From NCBI GenBank assembly GCA_905183005.1, contig CAJJDO010000065.1:186001-250000 (forward strand): a stretch of 64,000 nucleotides of DNA, written 5' to 3'. This stretch comes from Paramecium pentaurelia. Lineage: Eukaryota; Ciliophora; Oligohymenophorea; Peniculida; Parameciidae. Made by a program: the position numbers and the translations under genes. Under the pieces are notes generated by a model. That model was not told the origin of the DNA. It was given only the letters and a program-made list of their open reading frames with translations, and searched no databases. Shown here in pieces: positions 35,698 to 48,086 of the stretch; the stretch's first letter is position 1; each line of letters starts with the position of its first letter.

Positions 35698-37099
35698 ATG
35701 AATGATGTTTCTCTTTTAATTGATGAATTGAATGATTAAATTTTAACAGATCAATTCGTTTACATAGAATTGTTAGGAGGAGGAGCTTTTGGAAAAGTTG
35801 TTAAAGCTTAAAGCAAAGAGCTTAACTAAACTGTTGCTATAAAAGTAAATTAGTTTAGTTTAAATGTTTAGATTATTGAAAGAAATAAGAATAAAGCTTA
35901 GGATTAAGAAGCATCTCTATTGGAGAAGTGTAATCACAAAAATATTGTGCATTTTCATAAAGTTGTATTTTTATAATACTTTAGTTACTTTATACTCATA
36001 ATCATTTGTATATAATAATGGAATACCTTCAAGGAATCACTCTTTAAGAAGTCATGTAAAAGCAATTGTTGGAGAACAAAGTTAGAAATCTTATTAAACA
36101 AATTTTAGAAGGATTGAGTTATCTACATAATCAAGGGATTATTCATCGTGATTTGAAGCCATGTAAGAAAAATTTAGGATTTAAGCAAACATATATTTGG
36201 TTCGAGAAAACAATAAATCCATTGTTAAACTGATTGACCTTGGACTTAGCTATTAAATTAGTTCACATAAAATAGCAAATAAATAATGTGGTACATTACT
36301 ATACATGGCACCAGAATTGGCATAAGATGTGCCATATAATTAGACAGTAGACATTTTTGCAATTGGAATCATTTTATATTAGTTATTTCATGATGGATAG
36401 CATCCATTTTTTGTATCTGGAATGAGAAGTTCCGAATACTTTAAAAGATTAGCAAAATTAGAATTTGATTTGCATTTTAAAGAAAACATTCCACCTATGG
36501 CTAAAGATTTTATATAAAAAACTATGGCTTTATAACCTGATGATAGAATGTCAGCTTATTAATGTTTGGATCATCCATGGATTAAAAATGTTGAATAATA
36601 ATAATTTCCAATTACTACAAATGAAATTATTTCCACATTTATTGTGAAATAGAAATTTATAAAGATTATAAAAGCTTTAATGGTCTAAACTAAATTATCA
36701 CAATTATCAATAAAGAAGGATCCAAAAGACAGTGAAGGTAATCGTTATACTAAAACTAATATGACAGAAATTAATTCATAACAAGAATAAGAATTTATTC
36801 ATTTAAGATTACCCATGAGTTAAAGAGACAAACCTCCTTTATCAAAATAAAAAATGCTTAAAACTATGTAAGGTACATTCAATACACCTTAAATGTCTAA
36901 AAGAGAAGTGACTAGATAGTCCTTAGCACTCAGTTTTATGGGATCTCCAAATAGTTTAACACCTTAATCTCATAGTAAAAGGACTCTTAAAACTCCTTCT
37001 CCAACATAATTTCGATTGCCAGCCATTAAATCCCCAAAACAAGCCCAAAGCCCAAGTATTGCTAATATTATCAACAAATCAAGATTTTTTTAATAATGA
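35698..37099 (+). CDS. Serine/threonine protein kinase, about 442 residues
   Basis: Three introns (35845-35871, 35962-35984, 36163-36185) assemble a complete kinase domain at residues about 20-285. It has a glycine loop GGGAFGKVV, VAIK lysine near 49, GHN-like CNHKNIVHF, HRDLKPSN with Asp near 135, and DLG in place of DFG. It also has GTLLYMAPEL, VDIFAIGIILYQL and the HPWI end motif. All catalytic residues are present, and DLG kinases are often active. The Ser/Pro/Thr-rich tail of about 150 residues contains several SP/TP sites and may be regulated by phosphorylation. The overall style resembles ciliate CaMK/ULK-like or NEK-like kinases; the subfamily is not decided. Confidence 0.92.
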
Positions 37100-37565
37100 T
37101 ATAAATACAATAATTTATTAGATTAATGTATTAGATTTATATATATCATGATTAGTATTATATATATTTTATAATTTCGTTGATATTTAGAATGGGCTTT
37201 AATTTTAAATTCTAAAATATAACAATAATCTAAGTTTTTTATTAAAATAGAGGTAATTATATATATATATATATATTTATAATATCTAATAAAATAGCTA
37301 CATAATTATTATACCATTTAAATATTTATTTTTAGAAATTAAATATAAATATATTTCAATGTGTCAAAATTTTTAATAAAATGTAAATCTATTATTTACT
37401 CTCTCTTCAGAAATGCCTAAAATTATTTGATAAAGTATATAATTTTAAGGTACTCTTAAATGAGCTTATTAATTTGTTTTGATATATTAGATAAGTAAGA
37501 AAGAATAAATTTAAAATAATATTAAGATAAATAAGAACATGATTTCAATTGAAATTTTAATAATA
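37100..37565. other. Intergenic between convergent genes
   Basis: About 466 AT-rich bases with a TA run at 37259-37276. No gene was recognised. Confidence 0.55.
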
Positions 37566-37880
37566 TCAAATGAAATCATCACTTTTTGTTTTACTAAATT
37601 GACTCTTTTTCATTTATTCATCTTTTAAAATGTTCTAATATTTAATTTATTTAAGAGGTTGTGATTTTGGTGAATGAAGATCTTCAGTTCTAGGAGATGT
37701 AATTTTGACTTCTTTGATTTCATTTACAAATGATAATCCATTATTGCAATCCAATTTAGGTGAAAATTACATATAAGAATTAGATTTCTTATGTTTAGGA
37801 GTTTCAGATCCTTATGAAGATGGAGATGTTTAACGAGATTTGGATACTAATTGAATTGTTAATTGTTTTCTTGGTAGCAT
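37566..37880 (-). CDS. Small Ser/Lys/Pro-rich protein, 104 residues
   Basis: Intronless minus-strand frame from ATG 37880 to TGA. It is basic and Ser-rich with repeated SP/TP pairs (KITSPRTEDLHSPKS), which suggests phosphorylation by proline-directed kinases. No domain was recognised. Conserved-looking amino-acid composition and a normal gene setting favour a real gene over a chance frame. Confidence 0.55.
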
Positions 37881-38106
37881 TTCTAAAAAAAGTAATATTT
37901 TTATTTTTGATTTGGTTAGATTAATAAATAAACAATTTAAATCATAAAATATATGAGTATTAGTTATAAATAAATTAAATATTTATTAATGAATGTAAAT
38001 TCTAGAATTGCTTGAGTAATTGAATAGATAATATTCTTTTGGATCTTATGTGATCTTTTAATGGATTTAGTATGAATTATTTTTTAATTATTTATTTAAT
38101 AAATAT

Positions 38107-41100
38107 ATGGCAACTAAATAAAAATCAATTGAAGATTATAGAAATGCTGTGAAGTTATTAAAATTAAAAGTGCTAAAATTACAAAAGCAAAATGAAGAGC
38201 TTTTAGACAAACTAAGAGAGCAAGGAATTCCATTGGATTAATAGCATGATTAAATTGATTTAAGTAATCAAGCAGTTATGGGAATTTTTTCAAGAAGTTG
38301 TAGAAGGATTGGACTAACTCCAGAAATGATGTTTAGAGCATCTGATAGGGAAGGATAAGGATAGATAAGTACTGAAGATATGAGACTATTTTTATCGAAA
38401 GTTAGATTAGGTTTGAATAATACCTAATTAACTATGTTAGTAAGAATTTTTGATGAGGATTGTTCAGGAGTGATAAAGAGAGAAGGTATAATAAAAAAAG
38501 TAATATAGAATATTATGATTGTTTGTAAGCGTATGGAATAAATGAAGAAAAAGTATAAGGTTAAGCTAGAACCTATGGTTAAGAGAGTCTGTTAAAATAT
38601 GCTCGTTTATTATTGATGAATAGAATGTCAGTTGAAGATTCACTTAAAAAAATGGGAGATAATATAATTCCATCGCATTTTGTGTAATTGTGTAAATTAT
38701 CATAAGGTCTTTCATTCATGGAATTGATGGATCAAGTTTATTAAATGAAAAAGAGATTATAGCTGTATTTAATCACATAGATGTCAATAAAAGTGGAGTA
38801 CTTTAAGCTACATTTTATGATTAAGAAGTTCGTAAAGCAATGAGAGTAGCATAATCTGATATAGGTTTGGGTGTTCAAATCAATCCAAGTAGTGGAGGAG
38901 GAGGAGGAAATCCAATACCTAAAGCTTAACCTGTAGGTATCTTGAAACCATCTCAAAATTCATAATAATTGGATCCCTTTAGAATGACTCAAACATAAAT
39001 GGGTTAATCTAAATCAGGTATGAATATGTCATCTTCACATGCATTTTTAAATGAAACAATAATTATGTTGACAGATGAGGATAGGAAGAATATACAAACA
39101 ATAATGACAAAATTAAAAGCTTAAGGAGTTGATGCTATTGAGTTTATAAGAAATGTTATTTAATAATTAGAAGTACCAGATGCAGGAATTATGTTATATG
39201 ATTTTTATAAGAGATTTGATAAGAAGATTCCAAAAAGTGATTAATTATCATTTTTTAATGCTATTGATTTAAATAAAAATGGATCAATAGATTATGATGA
39301 ATTAATGGTGTTTTTTTAAGAATTTAAGGCACCAAAAGATAATTTCGATTTATTGTTTGAAATTTTAACAAGAAAATTGTAAGCTTTAGAAATAGGGATA
39401 GTTTAACATTTAGCTTCTGAATAAATTTATGAAGATACATAATTGACTCAAGATTAATTTTATTAATTGGCATAGATTTTATTCTCATGTCCATCCAAAA
39501 AACATTCTGATGCTCTATTTTCTTATTTTGATATTGATGGATCTGGAGTTTTATCAGCATAAGAAATTATAGATTAGGTTTAAAAGATTTTATTAATATA
39601 TGTTCCTTAAAAAACAATGAATTTAGATAATACACTTAATAAATCAATGAGAGCTTCTCTTAAATCAGTAGGAGAATATGCAACAACATTATCAAAATTA
39701 AAACCTGTAATAATGGAGGAGGATTATTTTGGTAAGTACAGAATGGAAGGAAGTGGAAAAACTTTACATAGAGAAGAAACCAAATGGACAACTATATTTA
39801 ATTCAGATTTAGCATGTTTAAGATATGTTTATGAAGAAATATCAAAATTAGAATAGAATCCAGGTACAAAATGGGAAGACCCAGATTTTGGACCAACTAA
39901 AGAAGATCCTTATGGTAGTAAGAGTATGTATTTTGCTGATAATGATGTACCAGAAGGAGCTCCATAGCCTAAGGAATGTAAATGGTTGAGACCTGAGGAA
40001 TTCTTGGCTGCTATAGTAGAGAATGGAGATGAATAATATAAAAATAGTCATGTTGATGTATTTGATGAGGATGGAGCTGCTTCAAATGATGTTTGTCAAT
40101 CAAAATATTTAGGTAATTGTTGGTTTGTTTCTGCTTTATCAATCATATCAGGATATGAGTAATATTTGTAAGGTGACTTTGTTATTACTCATGAATCTAT
40201 ATAAGAATTAACAGATGAAGAAGTCAATGGAATGCTTATTGGAGTTTATCCACCATGTTTTAAATTCTTAAGGAAATATGGTCTATATGTAATGAGATTC
40301 TTTAAGAATTTTGGATGGAAGTATGTTGTTATAGATGATAAATTATGTGTAAAAGATAATGAATATGTATTTGGTAAGTGTAGAAAGCCTACAGAATGTT
40401 GGGTTAATTTAATTGAGAAGGCTTATGCAAAACTTCATTAAAATTACTTTGCTTTAACAGCTGGAGATATTGCTTAAGGATTAGCAGATATGACTGGTAA
40501 GGTACCTGACAAAATTAAATTGAGTGAAGAATGTACAAAAGCTGAAAAAGAAGACCTATGGAATCTTTTATTAAAATGCAAAAAAGATGGAACAATGTTG
40601 GGATGTAGTGCAGAAGGAGGAACTGAATTATATATAAAAATAAATGATGAAGATACAGGTGTTATGAGTGGACATGCTTATGGTATTTTAGATATGTTTG
40701 AAATACCTGATTAGAGTTGCAATAATTATCATAAATCACATAGAATATTAAAAATCAGAAATCCTTGGGGATATGGAGAATGGAAATTAAAATGGTCAGA
40801 AAATCCTGATTATTCTGCTAAATTAGATAAATGGATTGATTGGATTAATGATTATTATTAAAAGGAAATTGAAAAGGCCAAATAAGAAGGTAAAGAACCT
40901 CCAGAACCATATGTTTATGGATAAGATGATGGTACATTCTTTATGTGTTTCAAAAGTTGGAGAACTGTGTTTTCTAATTTATTTTAATGCATGTATAAAG
41001 ATATCAATAAATTAATAGTGACTTTCCTAAAGATTGGAGTGGATTGAGAGCATTTGATTAATTTGGACTTTAGAGTTCAGGAGCTCCAATGAAGAATGAG

Positions 41101-41645
41101 GCTTCATTAATTTAATATGCCTAAAAAAACCCATAATACATTCTTGAGTTGAAAAGAAAGAAAGGAGACAAAACTAATATGTATATATAAATGTAATAGA
41201 CAGATGGTATAAATAATTAATTATAATAATAGGACGTTTGTTTTTGGGAGAAAGATATCCATTCCCAAATGTGATGAAACCAATATTACTTTGTGTATTT
41301 TCTTTAGGATAAACAGATAAATGTTTATAAAAATTTGATGATAAAAAGATAGTAGCTTCTTCTGGTAAGTTGAATTTGAGAAGAGAAATCGACACTAATG
41401 ATATCTCTTTAAGTAATGGTAGATATGCAGTTATACCATGTACAAAGGAGGGAGCTTAATAAATTGATTTCACATTAAGCTTTTACTTTGATTGTGATAA
41501 GAGTGAAATTAGTATCACAAAATATGGTGATCCTCGCTTTAAACTTTATCCTATTACAGAGGAAGAAGAGGAAGTAAGTAAAGTACCTGAGGAATTGAAG
41601 AAATTATTAAAAAAACAAGCTTAAGAAGTATTAAGTTAATAATGA
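38107..41645 (+). CDS. Calpain-type cysteine protease with N-terminal EF-hands, about 1,146 residues
   Basis: Introns 38486-38508, 38684-38706, 40993-41018 and 41207-41232 give one frame. The first 500 residues hold about five EF-hand-like units: DREGQGQISTED, DEDCSGVIKREE, DVNKSGVLQ, DLNKNGSIDYDE and DIDGSGVLSAQE. The papain-like calpain core follows. Catalytic Cys is near residue 655 in YLGNCWFVSAL, His near 840 in SGHAYGI, and Asn near 870 in RNPWG. A C-terminal beta-sandwich-like region contains DWSGLRAFDQFG and FYFDCDKSEI. Calpains cut proteins in response to Ca2+. Having the EF-hands before the protease core, not after it as in animal calpains, is a ciliate/protist arrangement. All three catalytic residues are intact. 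Confidence 0.92.
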
Positions 41646-41690
41646 TTATGATATTAAGATAAAATATCTATATTTATTTTTAATATTAAA

Positions 41691-43552
41691 TCAATTCATT
41701 TTCTCTAAATGATAACATACTGATTCTATCATATTATCTAAAGAATTCTCTCCTGAGACTTTATAAATTATTGAAGCATATTTAGGTGTACCATCTATCA
41801 ATTATTTCAAATCATCCCATCTTTTCAATCTAAATATAATAATATAAAATAATAACCTCAATTAAACAACTTCTCTTTTTTCATTTGGTGCTATTATCAA
41901 TCTAGGTCTTACTTCTTTTTCAGCATCATCAATTGAATTATAAATTATACCTGTCATTGGATCAGTTCTTCTTTAAACAAGTCTTCTTGTAATTATATCA
42001 TCAGCTGCATCAATAATTACCATTAAAGTTGGTTATATATTCATTTCATTTAAAGATTCTAATTGATTTTCTGTTTTAGGATATCCATCTAGAACATACC
42101 CTTACAATTAACAATCAGTTTAATTAATTCTCTCTTTTATTAGAGCATTAATAATTCTATCTTCTACAAGCTCTCCTTTATTCATTTTTTCAAATGCTTC
42201 TTTTCCTGTTGTACCCTTCTAATTGACTAAATTTGAAATCAATTCTCTTGTTGAAATATATACAAATCCATATTTACTAGATAATTTCTTAGCTAATGTA
42301 GATCTTCCAGATCCAGGAGGTCCTATAACAACTATTCTAAGAGCTCTTTTAGGGGCATTATCATAGAGTTTATATTTTAATAATTACTAAATACTTTAAT
42401 TTTAATACTGCCATATCTTCTAATTCATAGTTCTTTTCTCCATCTACTGAAAAATATTAATTCTTATAAATTTCTTTTACTTATTTCAAATTCAATTAGT
42501 ATTCCAAAGAATGTGATTTTACTAAATCTTCTTTATTGTTTAGTTTATTAAAAGGTTCTGTGTCTAATTTCTTAAGACAACATTGATAAATCTTTTCTTA
42601 TGACATTTCCAAAATAAGAAATGCATCAGGTATTATACCTTCTTTTTGAAGTGCTAATCCTTAAACTCTTGTTTTAGGGAATCCTTCAAAAATATAACTT
42701 TTCTTTTCATTTTCTAAATGATTTATTTAATTAAGTGCTATATTGATTACAATGTCATCACTCACATATTAGAATTTGTCTAAAGATTCTTAGATTTATT
42801 AACTCTAATATAGATATATTAAGAGATGAATACCAATTCAGACTTTTTACTTAGCTCCTTTTCAATTAAATCTCCAATAGAGACAATATGAAAATTCAAA
42901 TAATCTGCTAATGTAAGTGATAATTCTCTCAATTTTGATCCAGGAGGACCAACCACAAATATTTTTTTGGCTTGATTTCAGGTATCATATATACTTTAAG
43001 GTTCTTATAATTTATTGATTAGAAATTGAATTGGATCTTCAGGTTTTTTAATGATCAATGCTTTTAGTAAATCTTCAAAGATATGATAAACTTTGTTTCT
43101 TTCAAGATACTTTTCAACCTATTGTTAATATTACAACTTATTGGCTTAATCCATAAGTTATCTTTTTTTTTTATTTAAATTATTGAATATATAATTATAA
43201 TTAAAAATAGAATTCAAAACTTCTTCATTTATTCTAACAAGTCTTTTTGTTATTAAATCATATCTTTCATTAATCTATTTTGAAGTTTTAAACGATGAAT
43301 AATCTCTTTTTTTTATTTTTGATTTTCTATTTGAATTGGTTATGGTTAAATGATTCGAGGGATTTATTTAATCTTTTATTCTTTTTATTTTTAACAAGCC
43401 CTATTGATAGTAGCAGAACTGCTTATTTAAGGAATAGATGAATTTAATTTGCTTTTCTTTTCAGGTTAAGGATCCAAAGAAAAAGCCCATTCTCTTATTT
43501 CATCATTTGTCATCAATTCTGAGAGGGGACAATCAATCTATTGTGAATCCAT
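41691..43552 (-). CDS. Two-domain adenylate kinase, AK8-like, with unusual P-loops, 578 residues
   Basis: Five introns (43373-43395, 42971-42994, 42805-42833, 42387-42408, 41830-41856) assemble the protein. The first 185 residues are linker and include HIFEDLLKALIIKKPEDPIQF, which resembles the dimerisation-type helix before AK8/AK5 domains. Two adenylate-kinase-like domains follow. Domain 1 has GPPGSKLRE at 186, lacking a glycine and the Ser/Thr of the P-loop, and its lid is reduced. Domain 2 has GPPGSGRST at 378, with Arg where the ATP-binding Lys is expected. It retains VLDGYPKT, RRLVQRRTDP and GIIYN lid motifs. The family transfers phosphate between AMP and ATP, often in cilia. Activity of this protein is uncertain. 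Confidence 0.88.
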
Positions 43553-43685
43553 AAATATTATTGAAATCCATAAATAAATAAATACCATCTGTATAAAAAT
43601 CAAAATCCTTGTTAAATTGTTCATAAAAGTATATGAAAGTTTACATAAATAATAAAGGTAAAAAATTGAATGCATAATATAAATA

Positions 43686-44177
43686 TCAATTCTATGAATC
43701 TGAATCTATGCCACTGATGATAACATCTTCTTAATGAGTAGTAGTCTAACATTCTCTCATTTAAATAGCTTAAACATTCCTTAATAGTTTTTATCTTAAT
43801 TCTTCATCTGCTTCATTATAACTATTTTCATCATTTTCATAATTATCATTATCATCATAAGGAGTGATTTATTTAGTAGATAGTTCTTGTCTGGAAGGAT
43901 AATTTTCTTGATTATGGAACTTTTCGATGTGGTTCTTTAATGGTAATCTGCTTGTATATTGTTTTCCACAAAATTAACAATGGATCTTTTCTTTATTAGA
44001 ACTATAACTGTAATCTGAATTGGAAGATCTTTTCTTAAGATTTAGAATAGAATTTGAATTACGACCATAATAGTTATCAGCTTGTTTGATTTGATTGAAT
44101 AGTTTAGTATATTTATCTGTTAAATGTTTCTATTCGTTGAGATAGTTACTAATTAAATCAGCAAGTTTATTGTTCAT
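43686..44177 (-). CDS. Small protein with one C2H2 zinc finger, 163 residues
   Basis: Intronless. An N-terminal helix is followed by a single finger, CQFCGKQYTSRLPLKNH then IEKFH (CxxC-x12-HxxxxH), near residues 75-96. An acidic Asp/Asn/Glu-rich stretch follows. Single-finger proteins can bind RNA, DNA or protein; the role here is unknown. The acidic segment could be an activation-like or histone-binding region, but this is only inference. Confidence 0.78.
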
Positions 44178-44282
44178 TAAATAAATACCAATTAAAAATT
44201 AAGATTATAAGGGAAAGGTTGTCCAAATAATTTATATAATAATGTCAAATAATTAATATGATTATAAAAAGTAATTAATTAA

Positions 44283-45666
44283 TCATCTCAATTTATTTAA
44301 GTATTTTAATCGCTCAAATAATGAAGGATGACTGTTATAGTACCATTGATAGATTGGATCTATCATTAAATTCGTTGAATTCTATTTAAAGAGCTTAATC
44401 AATCCACTCATCAAATAGATACCAAGACCATGATGACTAGCAAAGATATCTGCCTAATATTCAAAGAAACGGGATAAATGAAGTTCAAATATTTGAAACA
44501 ATGTATTCATGGGTTCAAAGAGAGAAAAAAACAATGCAGAGCCTATGAAGATGGATTTCTCATTAAAACCAAAACTCAAAAATACTACATCTGAATCTCT
44601 ATAGAAACCAAATATGTAAAAAGTAATTAGAACTATTATTAAATATATTTTGAATATTTACTTTTAATACAAAAGAATAATAATTTGATATAGGGATGCT
44701 TATATTTCCAATGTCCTAATTCATGTGCTACTACAGCTACTATTTCTTCATTTGTTAGATTATTAATTAGAGTGTCATAGAGTACTATTCTTTTACTATA
44801 CATTCCAAAAAAGTAAGCATTTGAATGATCTGATCTCTTGGATCCATCCATGACAAGTATCTTTTCTAAAGGGAAATTCATTCTTAATGCTAATTGACTA
44901 ATGGCTTATTTAAGTTAAGTTTCTTTGAGTTCTTCAAATTCGTTGAATAGAGGTTGAATATAATTAGGATAGACTAGACTGGACACTATTGCCATGAACA
45001 ATACAAAGAATTGCATCTATATGTTGTGTAGTGGAATATACCGCTATGAAAAAGTAATCTCCTCCAAGTTCAGCCACATATAAATAGGAATAGAGGAGTA
45101 TTGGTACAAAGACCACCCACAATGCTGATTCAATTACAAGATCACTGAATTAAAGAGCAAATGATATTTGACTTAGATCATATCTTTTCTCTATTACATG
45201 AGTGTTATAAAAATTATTAGGAACATCAATTAATTTGAGGCGTATAAATTCCACAAAGATATATGCTAATCCTCTTTGAAACTATAATCAAATTAGAATT
45301 ACTTCTGAATTTGGATCCATTTTAAAGAAAGTCACAGTCCTTTCCCATATAAATGGCATCACACCACATAATATCACAATAATCTCAATTGCTGTTTTTA
45401 TTGATTTTGTGTACATTTCAAAAGACCTATGCTATATAAAATCAATTTTACAGTTTATCATAATAAAATCGTTAACTTCTCTTAAATTATTTTTGTGTGA
45501 TCCCCAATGTCTATTCAATATGAATTGGCATCTGTTTCACTGACAATTAATCTAATTGTCTGAGATTGATGAATTGTTCCAAAAGATATTTGATCACTAT
45601 ATATGACACCACAATATATAGATAAGAGTAATACACTTCTTATTCTTTTATTCTTAATATTGCCAT
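44283..45666 (-). CDS. STE24: CAAX prenyl protease 1 / STE24 metalloprotease, 427 residues
   Basis: M48 zinc protease of the ER and nuclear envelope that trims prenylated CAAX proteins. Introns 45427-45451, 45282-45302, 45017-45041 and 44633-44661 restore the full family plan. The N-terminal membrane helix ends INLRQLDQL. FKRSQRFYYDK, several membrane helices and DGSKRSDHSNAYFFG follow. The zinc motif HELGHW has its first His at residue 291, and the third ligand region is FFEYQADIFA. The C-terminal HPSLFERLKYL is conserved. The start at 45666 gives the expected N-terminal helix. It lies 31 bases downstream of the PSD stop on the same strand. Confidence 0.94.
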
Positions 45667-45697
45667 TAAAATTAAAATTGATATATTTTTTCAAAAC

Positions 45698-46684
45698 TCA
45701 ACTTACTTCAGCAAATACATCACCCCATTTACACTTTTAACCTTCCTCTATATTCCATTTTACATTTTCTGCTTCAAACATCATCACAACTGTAGACCCC
45801 AATTTAAACATTCCTAATTCATCACCTTTTCTAAGTAATATATTTGGATCATAATGTTTATAAACAAATAATTCCTATGCTTTCTAATTTGTTTAAAATT
45901 CCTTATCATAATTTAAAGTCATTGATCCTACATTAGTAGCACCAACCAAAACAATATTCATTAATCCAAAATTATAAGTTCCAAACAAAGCTACTCTCTC
46001 ATTTGTCTCATATACTTTAGGTGTGTTTTAAATGTAACTTATCTTTACAGGTGCTAAATGTCCAACTATATGACTTCTACTTTTTAATTAGAAATCACTA
46101 GGTAAATGATATCTATGATAATCTCCAGGAGCCAAATAAAATATTACTGAATATAGTTTTGTATTTTATCTTTTCTTTGCATCATTTAATATCTATGGAG
46201 TCATCTCAAAAGTCTCTTGTCCTGTTAAAAAATATCCCAATTTATAATGTACATTCTTAACTAATATTGGACTATCATCTTTCACTTCACAAAATGATAA
46301 CACTTTAGAATCTGCTGGTACTATTAGTTTATTTACACTGTTATCAAACTCTCTACTTTTTATTTTTCGAGTAAAAAATTGTTGAAAGTTTTCATAATTT
46401 TCTAGTGATTCTAACATATCATCATAATTAACATCATAAACATAACCAAATAATGAAAATAAAGGACTTCTTAACCATTTTGGTATGTATGTTTCAGCCA
46501 TTTTACCAGATTAATAAGAGACATATCTTGTTACTGATTATTAATAAGCCTCTAAATCATATTTATTTCGATTCTCTCTATAATATGAATACACAGCTAT
46601 TCCATTTGCAAAACCAAATATTAATCCCCATTTCATATATCCCAAACTCACAGCCTTTTTCAATGCCTATTCTAATATTGACAT
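45698..46684 (-). CDS. PSD: Phosphatidylserine decarboxylase, 328 residues
   Basis: Intronless. Converts phosphatidylserine to phosphatidylethanolamine, normally in the mitochondrial inner membrane. The N-terminal 40 residues include a hydrophobic segment (WGLIFGFANGIAVYSY) that could anchor it. Family motifs are intact: FTRKIKSREF, VPADSKVLSF (catalytic Asp), PGDYHRYHLP (His) and the self-cleavage site LGST at 295-298, where Ser297 becomes the pyruvoyl group. Cleavage would give a beta chain of about 296 residues and an alpha chain of about 32. Complete. Confidence 0.95.
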
Positions 46685-46825
46685 TTTAATTAGCTGTTAC
46701 TTATATTATTAAACTTGAATTAGTCTAATATGTGGAATTAAGAATTCTAAAACTGATTAATTACATCTAATAAATCATTTCATATCTAAATTCTTGGAAT
46801 TTGGAAAATCAATAATTTCTTAAAA

Positions 46826-47738
46826 ATGTAAGCCTTAAAGACAGTTGTCATTACAGGAGCTAACAAAGGTATTGGTTTTGGCATTCTTGAAAATCTCATT
46901 CAAAAGTAGTCATATAAAATAATCATGGCTTGTCGATCTCTTGAATTAGCTTAAAAGTCTAGAACCAAATTGATAGAAAAATACAATGTATTCAATTACT
47001 TTTATGTCAACTTAGATTTCCCAAGATAGAATTGACACTATTGAATTAGACATAAGTAATAGTGACAGTATTGATAAATTCATACAGGAATTTACAACCA
47101 GATTCCATTAGGCTGATATCTTAATTAACAATGCTGCTGTAGCTGTCAAATCAGATGATTTCAATTTGGAAGTTGTTCAATTCACTTTTAAACCAAACTT
47201 CTATGGCACTAGTATATATTTTAACTTATATATTTTATAGTCGAATTGACTGAAAAATTCATTCCTTTATTAACACAAAATGGAAAGATCATCACAGTTG
47301 GATCATCAGCTGGTAAAACAAAATATTTGAAATCTGATGATCTTGTTAAAAGATTCAAAAATCCAAATATTACAAGAGAAGACGTATTCAAATTGGCAGA
47401 AGAATTTTAAGAACATGTTAAGAATAGTATTATATATTATAATTAACTTAGACACATATGAATAGAATGGATGGCCAAGTTGGGGATATGGAATCAGTAA
47501 ATTGCTTATTAATACATATGTTAAAACTTTAGCTTAAAATGCTGAAGTTAAGAATAAAAGTTTACAAGTTTACACATGTTGTCCTGGATGGGTTAAAACT
47601 GATATGGCTGGAGATGAGGCTGAATTGACAATAGATTAAGGAGCATTGACTCCTGTATATTTGGTAGAATTGCCTCATGAAGTTAACCCTGATTATCAAG
47701 GATAGTTCTTTTATCTATAGAAGGTGGAGGAATTATGA
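46826..47738 (+). CDS. Short-chain dehydrogenase/reductase, carbonyl-reductase-like, 276 residues
   Basis: NAD(P)H-dependent oxidoreductase with a Rossmann fold. Introns are 46988-47015, 47212-47240 and 47427-47451. The coenzyme loop is TGANKGIGFGI and NNAAVA marks the central strand. The catalytic residues are Ser in VGSSAGK and Tyr/Lys in YGISK. CPGWVKTDMAG is the expected PG motif after the active site. ANKGIG and the overall spacing are closest to carbonyl reductases (CBR1/CBR3 group), so it probably reduces ketones or quinones in the cytosol. The substrate is not determined by the sequence. Confidence 0.93.
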
Positions 47739-48086
47739 TATTATATATAAAAATTATAGATTTATTATAAATTATCTTGAGGTCAAAATAATTAGATGGA
47801 TGAACACCTAATTTATTGATTAATCATAAAGTATTACCTTTTTGTCATTTTGTTATTAAATAATATTAATAAATTGAAAACAATTGTATTATAATTAATA
47901 TGATGAGTTATTGGATTTATTTTAATATCCCCATAATATTAATGTGTATAATTATAAAATTTAATTTTATAAAAATAAAAGGGGAATTATTTACATATCT
48001 TTTTAATTAATTTATCATATTATTAATACTACGTGTTTAAGTGATAAAATATCTTTTTATCTTGAAAATAAAATTAATATCTCATC
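47739..48086. other. Intergenic, no gene seen
   Basis: About 350 AT-rich bases between the SDR and citrate synthase genes. Nothing recognisable. Confidence 0.55.
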
